DNA of 64,000 nt from assembly GCA_026391795.1 (NCBI GenBank), contig JAPLDI010000020.1:1-64000 (forward strand). Direction: 5' to 3'. The notes under the pieces were generated by a model. It saw only the letters and a list, made by a program, of their open reading frames with translations. It searched no databases and was not told the origin of the DNA. Origin of the DNA: Bacteroidota bacterium. Its GTDB lineage: Bacteria; Bacteroidota; Bacteroidia; Bacteroidales; FEN-979. Of the stretch, positions 45,000 through 52,926 are shown in pieces. Each line of letters begins with the position of its first letter. Position 1 is the first letter of the stretch. The translations under genes and the position numbers were made by a program.

Positions 45000-46142
45000 T
45001 CAGGTGACAGGTTGGTAAACCTTGTAGCCAAGCTGACTGGCTATGGTCGAAGCGTATTGATTTACCAGCTTTCTGGTTTCCGGTGACGGTTCATAGGATT
45101 CGTGCACAGGACAAGGATTTTCTGACAGGAACTTTTCAATACCCGGCAAGGCCCGGTTGAAATCTCCCAGCTGAAAAGTTTTATAAATGGTTTCGAGGGT
45201 TCCTTTTTTATCCGCGATAAACTCCTCCATGGAGATCTCGATAAGATCGGAGGAAGAGAGTTTTTTGCGATCTGCAAGGTAGGTGTCCATGATTTTCTGA
45301 TAGAGCCGGGCAACTTTTTCGCGCCCGAATCCTTCCGGCAGATCCTGGAGCTGAACCCCCGGAAAGATTGACAGGGTGAAACGGTAAAGTGATTCAATAA
45401 CCTGGTAGGGATCCCTGTGAATAAAGATAAATTTGGCTTCCGGGTACATCTCCTTCAGCAGCCTGATCCTTGTCAGGTTGCATGGATTCTTCCCGATGTA
45501 GCGTTTCCCTCCGGTACTGAAAATAGCTTTTGCAATCATTCCGGAATAGTCCTTCTTCCATTTTGATAATTCTGTTTCCGGAAGTTTATCCGTAAATAGT
45601 TCCTTTTCAAGGATCCGGTCGAATTCAGCCGGGTAGAGAAAGAATTTATAGAGGGTATGCGGCTGAATGTTCATCATGCCGAATTCCTCCTCCTGAGGGA
45701 AATCCATATCCATCCTCACATTATCGAAAGGCCTCTTCTCGGGGAGAAACAGGTTCGTTAACGGCTTGAGCCACCACGACTGGGTTAGCATAAGGTTCGG
45801 GAAAACGGTCTGGAAAGTGGTAACATAGGCTGCTTCCGGATCCTGGCAGAGCAGGTTGTGCAGCAGTGTGGTGCCGCTTCTCCAGAAACCGATGATAAAA
45901 ACAGGAGGAGACTGCGGGCGAAGTTTTGTGAGCCGTTTCTGCCAGATAACGCGCTCAACAAGGTTGAAAATTTCAAAAAAAGCAGCAGTGGCGGCCGATA
46001 ACTGGAACTTTAAACGATATTTTTTTTCAACATGATGACTCTTATTCAGCGCGATGATGTTTTTCAGCGTGCTTCCTGCAAGCGTTGTGACTGGATACCG
46101 GAAACGGGTGCGTCGCATTAGAGTTATTCTAAAATGTTTCAT
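45000..46142 (-). CDS. PAPS-dependent sulfotransferase family protein
   Basis: 380-residue protein of the Sulfotransfer_3 type. The 5'-phosphosulfate-binding loop is FIIGFWRSGTTLLHNLL (about residues 82-98) and the 3'-phosphate motif is FIFIHRDPYQVIESLYR (about 236-252). Such enzymes transfer sulfate from PAPS to a hydroxyl group on carbohydrates, proteins or lipids; the acceptor here is unknown. No clear signal peptide or membrane anchor is seen. The start at 46142 overlaps the upstream gene by 14 bp, and the ATG at 46118 is an alternative. Co-transcribed with the Omp85-like gene. Confidence 0.85.
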   Translation of the reverse strand: MKHFRITLMRRTRFRYPVTTLAGSTLKNIIALNKSHHVEKKYRLKFQLSAATAAFFEIFNLVERVIWQKRLTKLRPQSPPVFIIGFWRSGTTLLHNLLCQDPEAAYVTTFQTVFPNLMLTQSWWLKPLTNLFLPEKRPFDNVRMDMDFPQEEEFGMMNIQPHTLYKFFLYPAEFDRILEKELFTDKLPETELSKWKKDYSGMIAKAIFSTGGKRYIGKNPCNLTRIRLLKEMYPEAKFIFIHRDPYQVIESLYRFTLSIFPGVQLQDLPEGFGREKVARLYQKIMDTYLADRKKLSSSDLIEISMEEFIADKKGTLETIYKTFQLGDFNRALPGIEKFLSENPCPVHESYEPSPETRKLVNQYASTIASQLGYKVYQPVT

Positions 46143-47448
46143 TCAGGTTGAAGAAGATCCCTTTCGTTCCGTCTGCTCCAAAACCGAAATCGATGCAGAG
46201 GTTGGAAAGGGTTTCCCTGCTGAACATGATCCTTAACCCCACACCGGCTGCAGGATCCCAATATTGAAAAAGTTTGTGGGTGCCGTCATCGGAGCTTGCT
46301 GTGGTCACATTTACAAAGGCACACCCTCCCAGTATCCCTGAATAGGGACTGATGGGGAAACGCCACTCCGTTTCTCCGTAAACGAAATTCACGCCCCGGA
46401 TGCTGCCCTGAATGTATCCCCTTCCTGCACGGTTGTACATGTCCCAGCACAGGGCGGGCAACCCCAGGTACGGGACCGTTCCCTTTTCACAGAACTGACC
46501 CAGGTACCAGAATCCGATCAGGTGATCGGGGCGGCGTTTTGAAAAACTGATGTAGGTCCTGAACTCGGTATTGAGCATCAGGCTGTTCTTGTTGCTTCCG
46601 AGGAATGTAAAGTTGGGCCGGAAGGCTATGTTTGCCAGGTAACCTTTTGTAGGACGAATGGAATTATCGCGGCTGTCGAGCAGGACTTCCAGGCTGAGCC
46701 CCGACATCGTATATTTTTCAGGGTTAAACCCGCGATCGGTGCTGTATTTGTAATGGCTGGTGTTTTGTGGGGGAACGCTGTCGACGTGATTATGATCGAC
46801 AATGTTTGAATAGGCATCCAGGCAATAACCTATGCCGAGGTACCATTTTTTGATGACCCTGAAATAAAAAGTCTCGTAAAGCCTGATATAATCATAATTA
46901 AGTGGCTGCGCATCGGGAGGGAGTGAGGCCGTTGATCCGCCGTCGTTAAAGATAATCCCCCGGTTTGTATGCATTTTTATACCGGTTCCCAGTCCGTAAG
47001 TTGGCTGGGAAAATACAAGATAGCGCCAGTCGCCGCGGAGGATATATTTCGAGGTGTTGGTAATGATGTTAGACCTGACGGTAATGATCGTCTGATCGGC
47101 GGTGGTCAGGTTAATGGCGGCACAAACGGAGGAGACCGGTGTGGTTGCAAGATCACCAAGGTAAATGCCCATCGTGGTTCCGACACCGATCAGGAAGCCA
47201 TACGCAGGGTTATAACCCACAAACGGAGTCACCGCAAAATAGGGTTTTTTTATTTTGATTGGGATCTTGAGGGCACTGTCGCGTTTGGCACGTTTTTCTT
47301 TTTTTACAAAAATGCTGAATACGTCATCCTGCTTAAATGTCTTTTCACTTTCCTGAGCAGGGAGGCACAAGGGCTGCATAATAAAGGGAAGCAGAAAAAG
47401 TACAAGGAGTAAGAAACGAAATTTACTTGCTGCAGGGGGAGTATTCAT
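46129..47448 (-). CDS. BamA/TamA-like outer-membrane barrel (paralogue)
   Basis: 439-residue exported barrel (signal peptide about residues 1-31, LLLVLFLLPFIMQPLCLPAQ). Like the 43.6 kb paralogue it has a charged linker (FVKKEKRAKRDSALKIPIKI) then the barrel, with matching stretches AYGFLIGVGTTMGIYLGDLA, LRGDWRYLVFSQPTYGLGTG, LEVLLDSRDNSIRPTKGYLA and GRGYIQGSIRGVNFVYGETE. Overlaps the sulfotransferase start by 14 bp, so both are probably translated from one message. Function unknown. Confidence 0.75.
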   Translation of the reverse strand: MNTPPAASKFRFLLLVLFLLPFIMQPLCLPAQESEKTFKQDDVFSIFVKKEKRAKRDSALKIPIKIKKPYFAVTPFVGYNPAYGFLIGVGTTMGIYLGDLATTPVSSVCAAINLTTADQTIITVRSNIITNTSKYILRGDWRYLVFSQPTYGLGTGIKMHTNRGIIFNDGGSTASLPPDAQPLNYDYIRLYETFYFRVIKKWYLGIGYCLDAYSNIVDHNHVDSVPPQNTSHYKYSTDRGFNPEKYTMSGLSLEVLLDSRDNSIRPTKGYLANIAFRPNFTFLGSNKNSLMLNTEFRTYISFSKRRPDHLIGFWYLGQFCEKGTVPYLGLPALCWDMYNRAGRGYIQGSIRGVNFVYGETEWRFPISPYSGILGGCAFVNVTTASSDDGTHKLFQYWDPAAGVGLRIMFSRETLSNLCIDFGFGADGTKGIFFNLNETF

Positions 47449-47464
47449 TATTTAGATCGGGTTT

Positions 47465-48862
47465 TTATGATGTCGCTTTTGCAACTTTTATCCTTTTGTT
47501 CTTTGCGGCGTCGGCAAGAGCCTGGTAATCTTTCTCCGTCTGTTCGGCATAGGAAAATGCAAACCGGACCATCGCTTCATCCAGCACATCGCTTTTCCCG
47601 GCATACCCGGCGATCATTGCTGCATCGCCCGATTTGGCATGAGCCAGTGCCAGCGCCCAGCCACAGAGTGAACTGTATTGATCCAGGTTTTCTACCCGGG
47701 TTGTTTTTGGATCAAACTCTACCCCGCCCTTCATATCCCGGAGTTGCCTGACGTAAAAGTGGGATCCGCCGATTTTAAACCATCCTAGGCAAATATCGGG
47801 TGCTGCCTGGATCAGTCGCTGGCCGATGACCACCCGTTGTCCATGGTTTTTATAAATCGATGGGGAAAGGTAGGGCTCAAGTACTGATGGCTGTGCTTCC
47901 TTAAGCTGGAGAAACAAGGGATCATTCGTGTGGTTTCCTGTAAGGAATACCACCCAGCACCGTGTTCCCACACTGCCTACGCCGACAACCTTCCTTACGA
48001 CATCGACAATGCGGTAATTTTTAAGCAGGGCCTTCCGTTCATCGGCGATGGTCTTGAAATAGGATTCGAGAAATACTCCCAATGCCTCTTCAATCGTACG
48101 TCCGTCTTTTGCGTGCGTCTCCCTCACGATGAAAGGTGCGTTTTCGCGCAGGCGGTAGTTGTCATCCACCAGATCGGTAAGTTTGTCGAGTACCTGCATG
48201 TGCGTACGCTGACGGGCTTTTCCCATCATCCGGGCTGCACCCTGAAGTGCCGAACCGGATAATGTTTCAAGAATATCTTTCTCCCGGATGGTGGCATACC
48301 AAAGATCAAGGTATCCCATTCCTGCGTATTCCTGCATCCTTTGCCGGTAAGAACGGGTCGCTGCATATACGCTCTCCCTGCACATACTCTTTTTAGCTCC
48401 AAGGAATCTTCCTGCTGCAACAATGCTCGCAACAAGCCTTTTCAGGTCCCATTCCCAGGGTCCTGGCAGGGTTTCATCAAAATCATTGATACCGAAAACC
48501 AGGTTCCGCTCAGCAGAGGCAAAGACACCGAAGTTAGCCAGATGCATGTCGCCGCATGCCTGCACTGTAATTCCGGTGGTTTTGGGACCGGTGGCCAGGT
48601 CGGCGGCCATGATGGCTGCGCCTCCGCGGAGAAATGCAAATGGAGAGGTAAGCATCCTTGCATAACGGATGGGTACCAGTTCGGGGAGCCTTGTTTTGGC
48701 CTGCTCTTCAAGGATTGAAACAGGATCGGCCCTCTCAGGGGCAGGTTTATAATCGCCCTGTGCGATTCGTGGAAATTTTTTGCGTAACTCCTTCCCGGCA
48801 GCCATCCGCTCTTCAACACTCAATCGTTTCGATTGAAAATGATGTAACAATTCCTTTTTCAT
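47465..48862 (-). CDS. DUF2252 family protein
   Basis: About 465-residue protein from the ATG at 48862. DUF2252 members resemble the aminoglycoside-phosphotransferase/kinase fold, with a conserved CGDMHLANFGVFASAERNLV then FGINDFDETLPGPWEWDLKR block (about residues 100-140) that looks like kinase catalytic and metal-binding loops (HLANFG, NDFD). Activity is unproved in the family. No signal peptide. Lies 16 bp upstream of the Omp85-like gene on the same strand. The upstream ATG at 48919 falls inside the MITE-like repeat and is rejected as the start. Confidence 0.85.
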   Translation of the reverse strand: MKKELLHHFQSKRLSVEERMAAGKELRKKFPRIAQGDYKPAPERADPVSILEEQAKTRLPELVPIRYARMLTSPFAFLRGGAAIMAADLATGPKTTGITVQACGDMHLANFGVFASAERNLVFGINDFDETLPGPWEWDLKRLVASIVAAGRFLGAKKSMCRESVYAATRSYRQRMQEYAGMGYLDLWYATIREKDILETLSGSALQGAARMMGKARQRTHMQVLDKLTDLVDDNYRLRENAPFIVRETHAKDGRTIEEALGVFLESYFKTIADERKALLKNYRIVDVVRKVVGVGSVGTRCWVVFLTGNHTNDPLFLQLKEAQPSVLEPYLSPSIYKNHGQRVVIGQRLIQAAPDICLGWFKIGGSHFYVRQLRDMKGGVEFDPKTTRVENLDQYSSLCGWALALAHAKSGDAAMIAGYAGKSDVLDEAMVRFAFSYAEQTEKDYQALADAAKNKRIKVAKATS

Positions 48863-48899
48863 ATCGACTGAATTTACAGAATGGCCTCTCATCGCGCGG

Positions 48900-49008
48900 G
48901 ATTGTCCTAAAAGAGCCATTCCTTATTTACCGCTAAGACGCTAAGGCGCAAAAGAGTTAAAAACGGTTACTCTATTTGCGTCTTTGAGGTAATTTTTTTA
49001 TGACAATC
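48900..49008. mobile_element. MITE-like hairpin element
   Basis: Ends GATTGTC (48900-48906) and GACAATC (49002-49008) are exact inverses; the inside holds an imperfect inverted repeat TACCGCTAAGACGCTAAGGC paired with TTGCGTCTTTGAGGTA (48928-48992). Left end reads GATTGTCCTAAAAG, close to the ends at 35773 and 43412. It lies between the DUF2252 gene (whose upstream ATG it contains) and the PepSY-like gene. Confidence 0.5.
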
Positions 49009-49039
49009 TTAATACATCAGGCACAAAAAAAGCAAAGTC

Positions 49040-49603
49040 TCATTTCTTTTTTGTCGTATCGGCTTTTTTGGTCTCTCCTGCCTTTGGAGGAATTGAGTCT
49101 GCTTTCTTGGGCTGTACAGTGGGTGCAGGAGCAGCGACTTTTTTCTCGAACTTTCCCTCTTTGTCAAAAACAAGAGATTCTGCATCAGCTCCTTTTATGA
49201 TCTTTGTAACATATACCTCATCGTAGCGGAAGGCTTCCGTCAGTTTGTAACCCTCATAATTCTTTTTAATGTATTTTGTAATGTCGCTTTCCACATCTTT
49301 CAATGACATGGTTGACCTGGTTTGAAATGAGACTTTTGCTTTGTCCGCCTCGGTTGCTTTGTACAGGAATTTTCCTTCATGGTTAAATACAAGTTTATCA
49401 GTTGCGTCACCTTTCTTGACTGTCATTACGAAGACAAGTTCATACTTGAAAGCTTCCACTGCCTTGTAGTCCTTGTAATTTTTCTTGATGTATTTTGAGA
49501 TGTCGGAATTAAGATCTTTGACATTCATGGTGGTCTTTTCCTGGGCCTGGATCATTCCGGAAAACAGGAAAGAAATGACGATCAACATTACTGCTTTTTT
49601 CAT
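49040..49603 (-). CDS. Exported protein with two PepSY-like repeats
   Basis: About 187-residue secreted protein from the ATG at 49603 (signal peptide KKAVMLIVISFLFSGMIQAQ). Two tandem units of about 55 residues are clear: MNVKDLNSDISKYIKKNYKD... and MSLKDVESDITKYIKKNYEG..., each ending in LVFxxEGKF. The units look like the PepSY-like/BLIP-type fold (DUF2874) of Bacteroidota periplasmic proteins. The tail is Lys/Pro/Ala-rich (PKKADSIPPKAGETKKADTT). Function unknown. A loose -7-like TATTTTG on the minus strand (49679-49685) lies about 71 bp from operator site E. Confidence 0.7.
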   Translation of the reverse strand: MKKAVMLIVISFLFSGMIQAQEKTTMNVKDLNSDISKYIKKNYKDYKAVEAFKYELVFVMTVKKGDATDKLVFNHEGKFLYKATEADKAKVSFQTRSTMSLKDVESDITKYIKKNYEGYKLTEAFRYDEVYVTKIIKGADAESLVFDKEGKFEKKVAAPAPTVQPKKADSIPPKAGETKKADTTKKK

Positions 49604-49745
49604 ACGATTTTTCTTAAAGGTTAGACAATTATTCTTTGGGTCAGATTTCAATTTAATACAGCGGAATTAAAGATACTGCAAAATAGGATTCAGTAATTCA
49701 TTTGTAATTAGGATTGATAAACTTTTCAGAACTAAAATAAAAAAA

Positions 49746-49761
49746 TACTTATTGATAAGTA
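49746..49761. promoter_or_regulatory. Inverted-repeat operator site E (TACTTA-N4-TAAGTA)
   Basis: TACTTA-TTGA-TAAGTA, perfect inverted arms. The centre is 50 bp upstream of the centre of TATATTTA (49800-49807) before the ZIP gene and about 71 bp from a loose -7-like sequence before the divergent PepSY-like gene. Confidence 0.6.
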
Positions 49762-49799
49762 TTCAAACCTGCCGGCGAAAAGAAATCCTTGAATGTGTT

Positions 49800-49807
49800 T
49801 ATATTTA
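49800..49807 (+). promoter_or_regulatory. -7-like box (TATATTTA) of the ZIP gene
   Basis: One mismatch to TAnnTTTG; identical octamer at 58062-58069, each exactly 50 bp centre to centre from an operator site. Confidence 0.4.
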
Positions 49808-49838
49808 CTAAATAATTTTCACAAACACCTCAAGTCAT

Positions 49839-50576
49839 ATGCTGAATGCATTTTTATGGGGCTTTCTGGCAACCTCCTCCCTGATCATCGGAGGCATCCT
49901 GGCCTCGCGCTTCTCAATCGGGAGGCGGCCCCTCGGGATCATCATGGCATTCGGTGCCGGTACCCTCATCTCAGCGATCTCCTACGAGTTGATTTTCGAG
50001 GCTGTAAAACTAGGCAAAGGAACCGGGTTTCCCGGGTTTGGCCTGGCAGCAGGAGCGTTGACTTTTTATTTCGCCGATATGCTGATCGGGAAGATGGGTG
50101 CCATGAAAAAAATGTCGGCCGGGGCTTCCCAGCAGTCGGGGCTCGTAGTTCCCATGATGCTGGGCATCATCCTCGACGGGATCCCCGAATCCATCGTCAT
50201 CGGCCTCGGGATCTTTGAAGGGGGAAAAGTAAGCATTGCCATGCTGGTGGCGGTTTTTATTTCCAACCTGCCGGAAGCACTTGCAGGATCGACGGGAATG
50301 AAAGCTGGCGGCTGGAAAAGGAAAAATATATTTTTTCTCTGGCTGGTCATTGCCTTGGTGTGTGCACTTTCAACCGTAGCTGGCTTCAGCCTGTTCAGTG
50401 GTTTATCCGTGCTCTGGTTATCATTTATCCAGGCTTTTGCCGGGGGTGCCATCCTCATGATGCTTGCCAATTCAATGATGCCCGAGGCTTTTGAACATGG
50501 GGGGAAGCTGGCCGGGATTTTCACTGTGCTTGGTTTTGCAATTTCTGTGTTAATGGTTATCCTGGAAAATATGTAA
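49839..50576 (+). CDS. ZIP-family metal transporter with altered metal motifs
   Basis: 245-residue membrane protein with about eight hydrophobic segments, the size of ZupT-like ZIP permeases that bring Zn2+ or other divalent ions into the cytoplasm. The two family signature positions are HNxPEG; here helix 4 reads LDGIPESIVIG (about residues 109-119) and helix 5 reads SNLPEALAGS (about 140-149), so both histidines are replaced (Asp and Ser) while Pro-Glu stays. Substrate may differ from Zn2+. Monocistronic, with operator site E and a -7-like box upstream. Confidence 0.75.
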   Translation: MLNAFLWGFLATSSLIIGGILASRFSIGRRPLGIIMAFGAGTLISAISYELIFEAVKLGKGTGFPGFGLAAGALTFYFADMLIGKMGAMKKMSAGASQQSGLVVPMMLGIILDGIPESIVIGLGIFEGGKVSIAMLVAVFISNLPEALAGSTGMKAGGWKRKNIFFLWLVIALVCALSTVAGFSLFSGLSVLWLSFIQAFAGGAILMMLANSMMPEAFEHGGKLAGIFTVLGFAISVLMVILENM

Positions 50577-50674
50577 ACGTCAGGTTACCTGTTACCTGTT
50601 TTTAGAAAACCCTGATATTCCTTCAACGGCAGACCGGATTATTTCAGGGTCATACTGCGGTTGAATTCCGGAAT

Positions 50675-51724
50675 TTAGAAAGTATATCCGATAGAAAATA
50701 TCACACTCCAGTCATTCAGGGCAGATCCGCCACCGGAAGGTTTACTGTCATAATTATCATAATAGGTAAGGCTGATGTAGAGATCTTTCAGGATCTCGTA
50801 TTTGGTGACAAGGTCATATTCCAGCCTCCAGCGGCCGCTTACCGAGAAGCTGGGAAATGCGTTGAAATAGGTTGATATGTCGATCTTCGGATGACGGTGC
50901 TGCAGCCAGGTGAATTTCAGCGACATGAGCCCTTCAAAATTGGTTGTGGCGCTGACGGAATCGGTGGGTTTTTCCTGGTTAACAAGAAGTCCCCCCATGA
51001 CATAGAAACGGATCGGGTTGGTATGTACAATGTCATACCCTGCCCCCAGCCCAAGCTGGAACCTGGATTCCAGTTCCAGCTCGGTGTTTTGCTGGTACTT
51101 GCCTCCCAGGCCGCCCCACCATTTTCCTTTGAAAAAGTGATTATAATTGAGGCTGACATCATTCTTTTTTGAGATCAGGGAGGTATCTGAAATTTTCTGG
51201 TCAGAGAGCATTAAACTCAGATCAAGGGATATGAGATCCTTTTTCGCACGGTAGTTGATTTCACTGTTCAGGTAGTACTGCAACGTTTTCGTGGACTTAT
51301 AATAACTTACACCCAGGTCGATTGAACCATAAAATTTTTTCCAGAACCGGTTCTTGATGGGAGTGATCTCGACGATATCGGTGATGGGTTCGGTAACCGT
51401 GTCATTGGTTATGACCACGCCAATGCTCCTTTCCGTTTTTGATTCCACGATGGAACCAAAATAACTGAACCCGGTCTTCTTAACGATTTCATAATATTTT
51501 CCTGAGAAGAATGTCTTGATCTTCTCATATTCAATGTTAATGGTGGTCATCCCATCGGTTTTCAGGACCAGCAGGCCGTCTTCATACCTTTTTATCTCTC
51601 CGCTGATCCTGTCGCCGTTCAGCAGATAGACCGTATCGTTTTTCTGGGCGAACATGATCATAGGAAAAAAGAATGCAGCGAACAATCCGTAGATTTTAAT
51701 TCCGGTAGAGAATTTGAGACTCAA
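50675..51724 (-). CDS. DUF481 family outer-membrane barrel protein
   Basis: 349-residue protein. A hydrophobic N-terminal segment (YGLFAAFFFPMIMFAQ) serves as signal peptide. The first 110 residues contain an SH3/Sm-like KNDTVYLLNGDRISGEIKRY domain followed by the DUF481 barrel (DLGVSYYKSTKTLQYYLNSE, LGLGAGYDIVHTNPIRFYVM, ISLTYYDNYDSKPSGG, IFSIGYTF end). Members are putative salt-stress-induced outer-membrane proteins of unknown role (YdiY type). Promoter box at 51768-51775. Monocistronic. Confidence 0.85.
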   Translation of the reverse strand: MSLKFSTGIKIYGLFAAFFFPMIMFAQKNDTVYLLNGDRISGEIKRYEDGLLVLKTDGMTTINIEYEKIKTFFSGKYYEIVKKTGFSYFGSIVESKTERSIGVVITNDTVTEPITDIVEITPIKNRFWKKFYGSIDLGVSYYKSTKTLQYYLNSEINYRAKKDLISLDLSLMLSDQKISDTSLISKKNDVSLNYNHFFKGKWWGGLGGKYQQNTELELESRFQLGLGAGYDIVHTNPIRFYVMGGLLVNQEKPTDSVSATTNFEGLMSLKFTWLQHRHPKIDISTYFNAFPSFSVSGRWRLEYDLVTKYEILKDLYISLTYYDNYDSKPSGGGSALNDWSVIFSIGYTF

Positions 51725-51767
51725 GGATATTTATTGAATGGTGATTTATCAATTTAGCAGACAGAAT

Positions 51768-51775
51768 CAAAATTA
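51768..51775 (-). promoter_or_regulatory. -7 promoter box (TAATTTTG) of the DUF481 gene
   Basis: Exact TAnnTTTG match on the minus strand, 44 bases before the ATG at 51724. Confidence 0.4.
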
Positions 51776-52061
51776 GCAAAAAAAACTTTCATGCCAGAAC
51801 AATATTTGTAAAGCAGGAAGAGCCAGAACTGATTTATTGGCATGACCGGAGAAACATTCAACTCCCAGTTCAAGTCGGGGACGTTGATTCAGAATATCGA
51901 AAATCGGATTCATCTTCTCCATCAGAAAATCATACTGCTCCCTCCCTGGCCCTTGAAAGATTTCGTATCTCTATTTTCATTGATCCGAATCAGGTTTTCC
52001 ACGTGTAGACGTGCTGGAATTCAATCCCGTGAAGGTTTGTTGAATAATTTAATGGATTCAA
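51776..52061. other. Intergenic region without a recognisable gene
   Basis: No signal peptide, domain or repeat was recognised. A 75-codon open frame on the plus strand (51842-52069) has no family features and no promoter-like box, and is probably chance. Confidence 0.6.
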
Positions 52062-52134
52062 TTAGTTAGCGGAATCTTTCTTGTGAGATTTCTTCAGACA
52101 ACAGAAAGGCGGGGTGAACAGCATTATACCAAAC

Positions 52135-52887
52135 TCAAGCCCCGCACCCTTTGAAGTCGTAAATTCCTGGCCATAGGTCAGGGCGAACACTGCATATTGA
52201 AGTCGTAAATTCCTGGCCATAGGTCAGGGCGAACACTGCATATTGATTGGGTTCCCAGCGCAAACCGACTTTGTATTCCGGGAGAGCTACCGCCTGACCA
52301 ACAGAACCAAAAACTTCCCCTGCGATGCACCACTTAAAGCTGAAGGGATAATATGCCAACCGGGTAGAATAAGTGAATGCCCAGGCCGGGTTGCCTTCGT
52401 ACCCGTATTTTGTTGTATAACTTGCTCCCGGCATAAGATCCCAGGAAAGCCTGTTCTTGAAAAAGGGAATTGTCACCGGCGTATTTACCCAGTAGGTGTT
52501 GAATGCATCCTGCAGGCTGGTGCTGTCGGTATGCAATCCGGGGTCCTGGCCTGTACCGCCCTTGAATGCGACCCCCCCGGTCTGCGCCTTATTTTCGTAC
52601 AACATCCATTTGAAATAAAAGGTTGTGGAATACCCGTCATCGGTATTCCGTTTGTGGTCAGTATTAAAAATATAAACGGCTGTTGTGAACTCCCACCTGG
52701 GAATTAAGGAAAAGGTAGTCATGAATATATCGCTTGCCTGGCCGGCTGTAAGAATTACGGTTGCCATGCCGCAGGGCTTCGACAGGTAGTTATCGGAATT
52801 GTACTGCTGTCCCCGGACCAGGTTGCAACTAAGGAATACGAGTCCAAACAGTATTGCTCGTTTGAATTTAACCATATTACATATCAT
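52135..52887 (-). CDS. Outer-membrane protein with C terminus altered by a tandem duplication
   Basis: 250-residue exported protein (signal peptide FKRAILFGLVFLSCNLVRGQ; ATG at 52887 or 52875). Strand-rich mature part (MTTFSLIPRWEFTTAVYIF, YSTTFYFKWMLYE, LSWDLMPGASYTTKYGYEG, LAYYPFSFKWCIAGEVFGS, YKVGLRWEPNQYAVFALTYG) fits a barrel. A 46-bp perfect tandem duplication (52151-52242) shifts the frame after QEFTTS, giving the tail ICSVRPDLWPGIYDFKGCGA and an early stop. With one copy removed, the frame continues ...TTSKGAGLEFGIMLFTPPF and ends at 52062, a normal barrel-like C terminus. So the gene is probably damaged. Function unknown. Confidence 0.65.
   Translation of the reverse strand: MICNMVKFKRAILFGLVFLSCNLVRGQQYNSDNYLSKPCGMATVILTAGQASDIFMTTFSLIPRWEFTTAVYIFNTDHKRNTDDGYSTTFYFKWMLYENKAQTGGVAFKGGTGQDPGLHTDSTSLQDAFNTYWVNTPVTIPFFKNRLSWDLMPGASYTTKYGYEGNPAWAFTYSTRLAYYPFSFKWCIAGEVFGSVGQAVALPEYKVGLRWEPNQYAVFALTYGQEFTTSICSVRPDLWPGIYDFKGCGA
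52151..52242. repeat. 46-bp perfect tandem duplication
   Basis: Two exact adjacent copies, 52151-52196 and 52197-52242, each starting TTGAAGTCGTAAATTCCTGG. The length is not a multiple of three. Located in the 3' end of the minus-strand barrel gene, where it changes the reading frame. Confidence 0.95.
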
Positions 52888-52926
52888 AAATTGAACGTTA
52901 TTGCTTTTTGCCCGACCGGGTACCTG

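Noticed and set aside
48863-48919. Upstream ATG of the DUF2252 gene at 48919
   Set aside because: It lies within the MITE-like repeat and adds a non-conserved leader; 48862 is a better start.
51842-52069. 75-codon plus-strand open frame
   Set aside because: No signal peptide, domain or promoter; composition looks like chance.
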